The translations under genes were made by a program, and so were the position numbers. From positions 2,170,001 through 2,234,000 of the forward strand of contig OZ218955.1 in the NCBI GenBank assembly GCA_965112735.1: 64,000 bases of DNA, read 5' to 3'. Shown piece by piece: positions 62,614-64,000 of this stretch (position 1 is the stretch's first letter; the number at the start of each line of letters is the position of its first letter). Below the pieces are notes generated by a model. It did no database searches. It was not told the origin of the DNA and worked only from the letters and a program-made list of their open reading frames with translations. Source of the DNA: Phaeosaccion multiseriatum (taxonomy: Eukaryota > Ochrophyta, other classes).

Positions 62614-64000
62614 TTAACAACCCAAGCCGAGAGCAGTCATGTCCATACTGAGTGTGTCGAGCGCCCATACAGCCACCCGCCCATCCATGGCCGCCGTGCT
62701 GAAGCCCCCGTCCTTGGGGGCCCCCCGGGGCTGTATGTCTGAGATCGCCTTATCGTGGTAGGTCGCCTGTCCCCCCCGTGCCCCCCCCTGGGCAGCGCCT
62801 CCCCCCCCGGACGCCTCTCCTTTGGTCGTCTTCGCCTGGAACATTGCCCTCGCGGCCGCCATCTTGCTCACCTGTACTCCACCAAACAGGGGAAGGATGA
62901 GTGGGTGAGTGAGTGAGTGAGTGAGTGAGTGAGTGAGTGAGTGAGTGAGTGAGTGAGTGAGTGAGTGAGTGAGTGAGTGAATGAGTGAGTGAGTGAGTGA
63001 GTGAGTGAGTGAGTGGGTGGGTGGGTGGGTGATGCGTGAGCCAGTGAGTCAAGTGGGTGGGTGAGTGAGTGCGTGAGTGAGCGAGTGAGCGAGTGAGCGA
63101 GTGAGCGAGTGAGTCTGTGGGTGGGTGGGTGGGTGGGTGAGTGAGTGAGTGAGTGAGTGCGGAAGGGAGTGAGTGCGGAAGGGAGTGAGTGAGTGAGTGA
63201 GTGAGTGAGGCAGTGAGTGAGTGAGTGAGTGAGTGAGTGAGCGAGGTTAGTGAGTGAGTGAGTGAGTGAGTGAGTGAGTGAGTGAGTGAGTGAGTGGGTG
63301 AGTGAGTGAGTGGGTGGGTGGGGGTGGATGGGTGGGTGAGAGAGTGCATGAGCGGGACGTGGGCTCGTCCTTCTCTTTGTCGGCACGGGAGGGATGTCTC
63401 TCTCTCCTTCTCTCTTTCTCTCTCCCTTCCCACAAGTGCTCTCTCTTCTTGCTCCCGTCAAAGTCGAGCCCCTCCCCGCTCTGCGACTCACTCGTCACTC
63501 ACCCCCTTGTCGCCAGCCCCGGCCCCTGCCTTCTTTTCGTCCGTCAGCACTTTCAGCTTTCGCCAGACCCTGTTCCCCTCGCTGCAGAGGGCTGGTGAGA
63601 ACACGATGGGGGACATGTCGTGCCCGGCGCCGACCACGGCGGTTTCGCTCAAGAAGCACACACTGTTGAAGGGCAGGCTGTTGTACGACAGACTCTGAAT
63701 CACTCTGCAGGGAGACGTGTGGTGTCGGGTGGGAGGGAGGGGGGGGTCGAGTCATTGAGAGGAAGGAGGAGAATGGAGGAGGGGTGGCACAAGGCACAGC
63801 ATACGAGTAGGACACTCGAGCACGTACCCTTGCGAGTCGGCGCCTCCACCTGCCCCGAAGGTGACAATGTTGATGGTACTGTCGTGTCCGGCGAAGGCCA
63901 GCACCTGGCCAGACGGGGACCACGCCACTGCGTTGATCCATCCCCCACATGAGAACTCTGTGTACACCTCGCCGAAGCCCAGAGGCTTTGCAAACGGAAC
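62614..64000 (-). CDS. ARPC1: ARPC1, Arp2/3 complex WD-repeat subunit, C-terminal part
   Basis: Structural WD40 subunit of the actin-nucleating Arp2/3 complex. It runs off the right edge, so the N-terminal WD repeats are missing. Visible exons: 64000-63828, 63704-63503, 62871-62614. Family blocks: PLGFGEVYTEFSCGGWINAV with AWSPSGQVLAFAGHDSTINI (matching the GGWVHxVxFSPSG...HDS block), SLSYNSLPFNSVCFLSE plus AVVGAGHDMSPIVF, then an acidic/basic linker (KMAAARAMFQAKTTKGE) and the last blade HDKAISDIQP...GFSTAAMDGRVAVWAL. The stop is at 62614-62616. The insert between blades is Gly/Ala-rich. Splice phases agree. Confidence 0.93.
62900..63350. repeat. (TGAG)n tract in an ARPC1 intron
   Basis: Imperfect TGAG/TGGG/GCGAG repeats filling most of the 631-bp intron 62872-63502. 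In the transcript they are (CTCA)n on the acceptor side, so this one behaves as pyrimidine-type expansion and is not donor-anchored. Confidence 0.9.

Overview
This window is nuclear DNA of a eukaryote. The genes have many GT-AG introns, the sequence is GC-rich and full of microsatellites, and the products are eukaryotic: a VPS13-type lipid-transfer protein, ALG10 of N-glycan assembly, and ARPC1 of the Arp2/3 complex. A run of Cys/His modules that fits the EsV-1-7 repeat points to a stramenopile alga. A eustigmatophyte (Nannochloropsis-like) would fit, but that placement is inference. Exons were joined by hand from donor/acceptor sites, reading-frame phase and family matches; no transcript data were available.

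Layout, left to right: a papain-type cysteine protease (minus, runs off the left edge); an IQ-motif protein (plus, 7 exons); a TEX9-like coiled-coil protein (minus, 6 exons); a seven-helix GPCR-like receptor (plus, 5 exons); a 1.2 kb gap with a 20-bp perfect inverted repeat; ALG10 alpha-1,2-glucosyltransferase (plus, 13 exons); a leucine-rich-repeat gene fragment abutting a duplicated piece of a gene 42 kb away; an intronless secreted alpha/beta-hydrolase (minus); a giant VPS13 gene (minus, 30 exons, 29 kb, about 7,259 residues); a divergent 15-exon gene (plus, about 2,762 residues) ending in EsV-1-7-like modules; an NhaC-type Na+/H+ antiporter with an extra N-terminal domain (plus, 7 exons); and the 3' part of ARPC1 (minus, runs off the right edge).

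Three window-wide patterns stand out. (1) A frame-preserving 12-nt cassette, GTTGGTGATACA, sits inside GCA/CAG repeat tracts at 13 places in three genes, in exons and introns and in both orientations. (2) Many introns start with a tandem expansion of their own 5' splice site, (GTGA)n or (GTGC)n, and some end in pyrimidine repeats. (3) The VPS13 protein is about twice the usual size and carries two PDZ-like domains and one FYVE-like zinc finger between its canonical domains. The genes do not form one pathway. VPS13, ALG10, the antiporter, the receptor and ARPC1 are general membrane, secretory and cytoskeleton functions.
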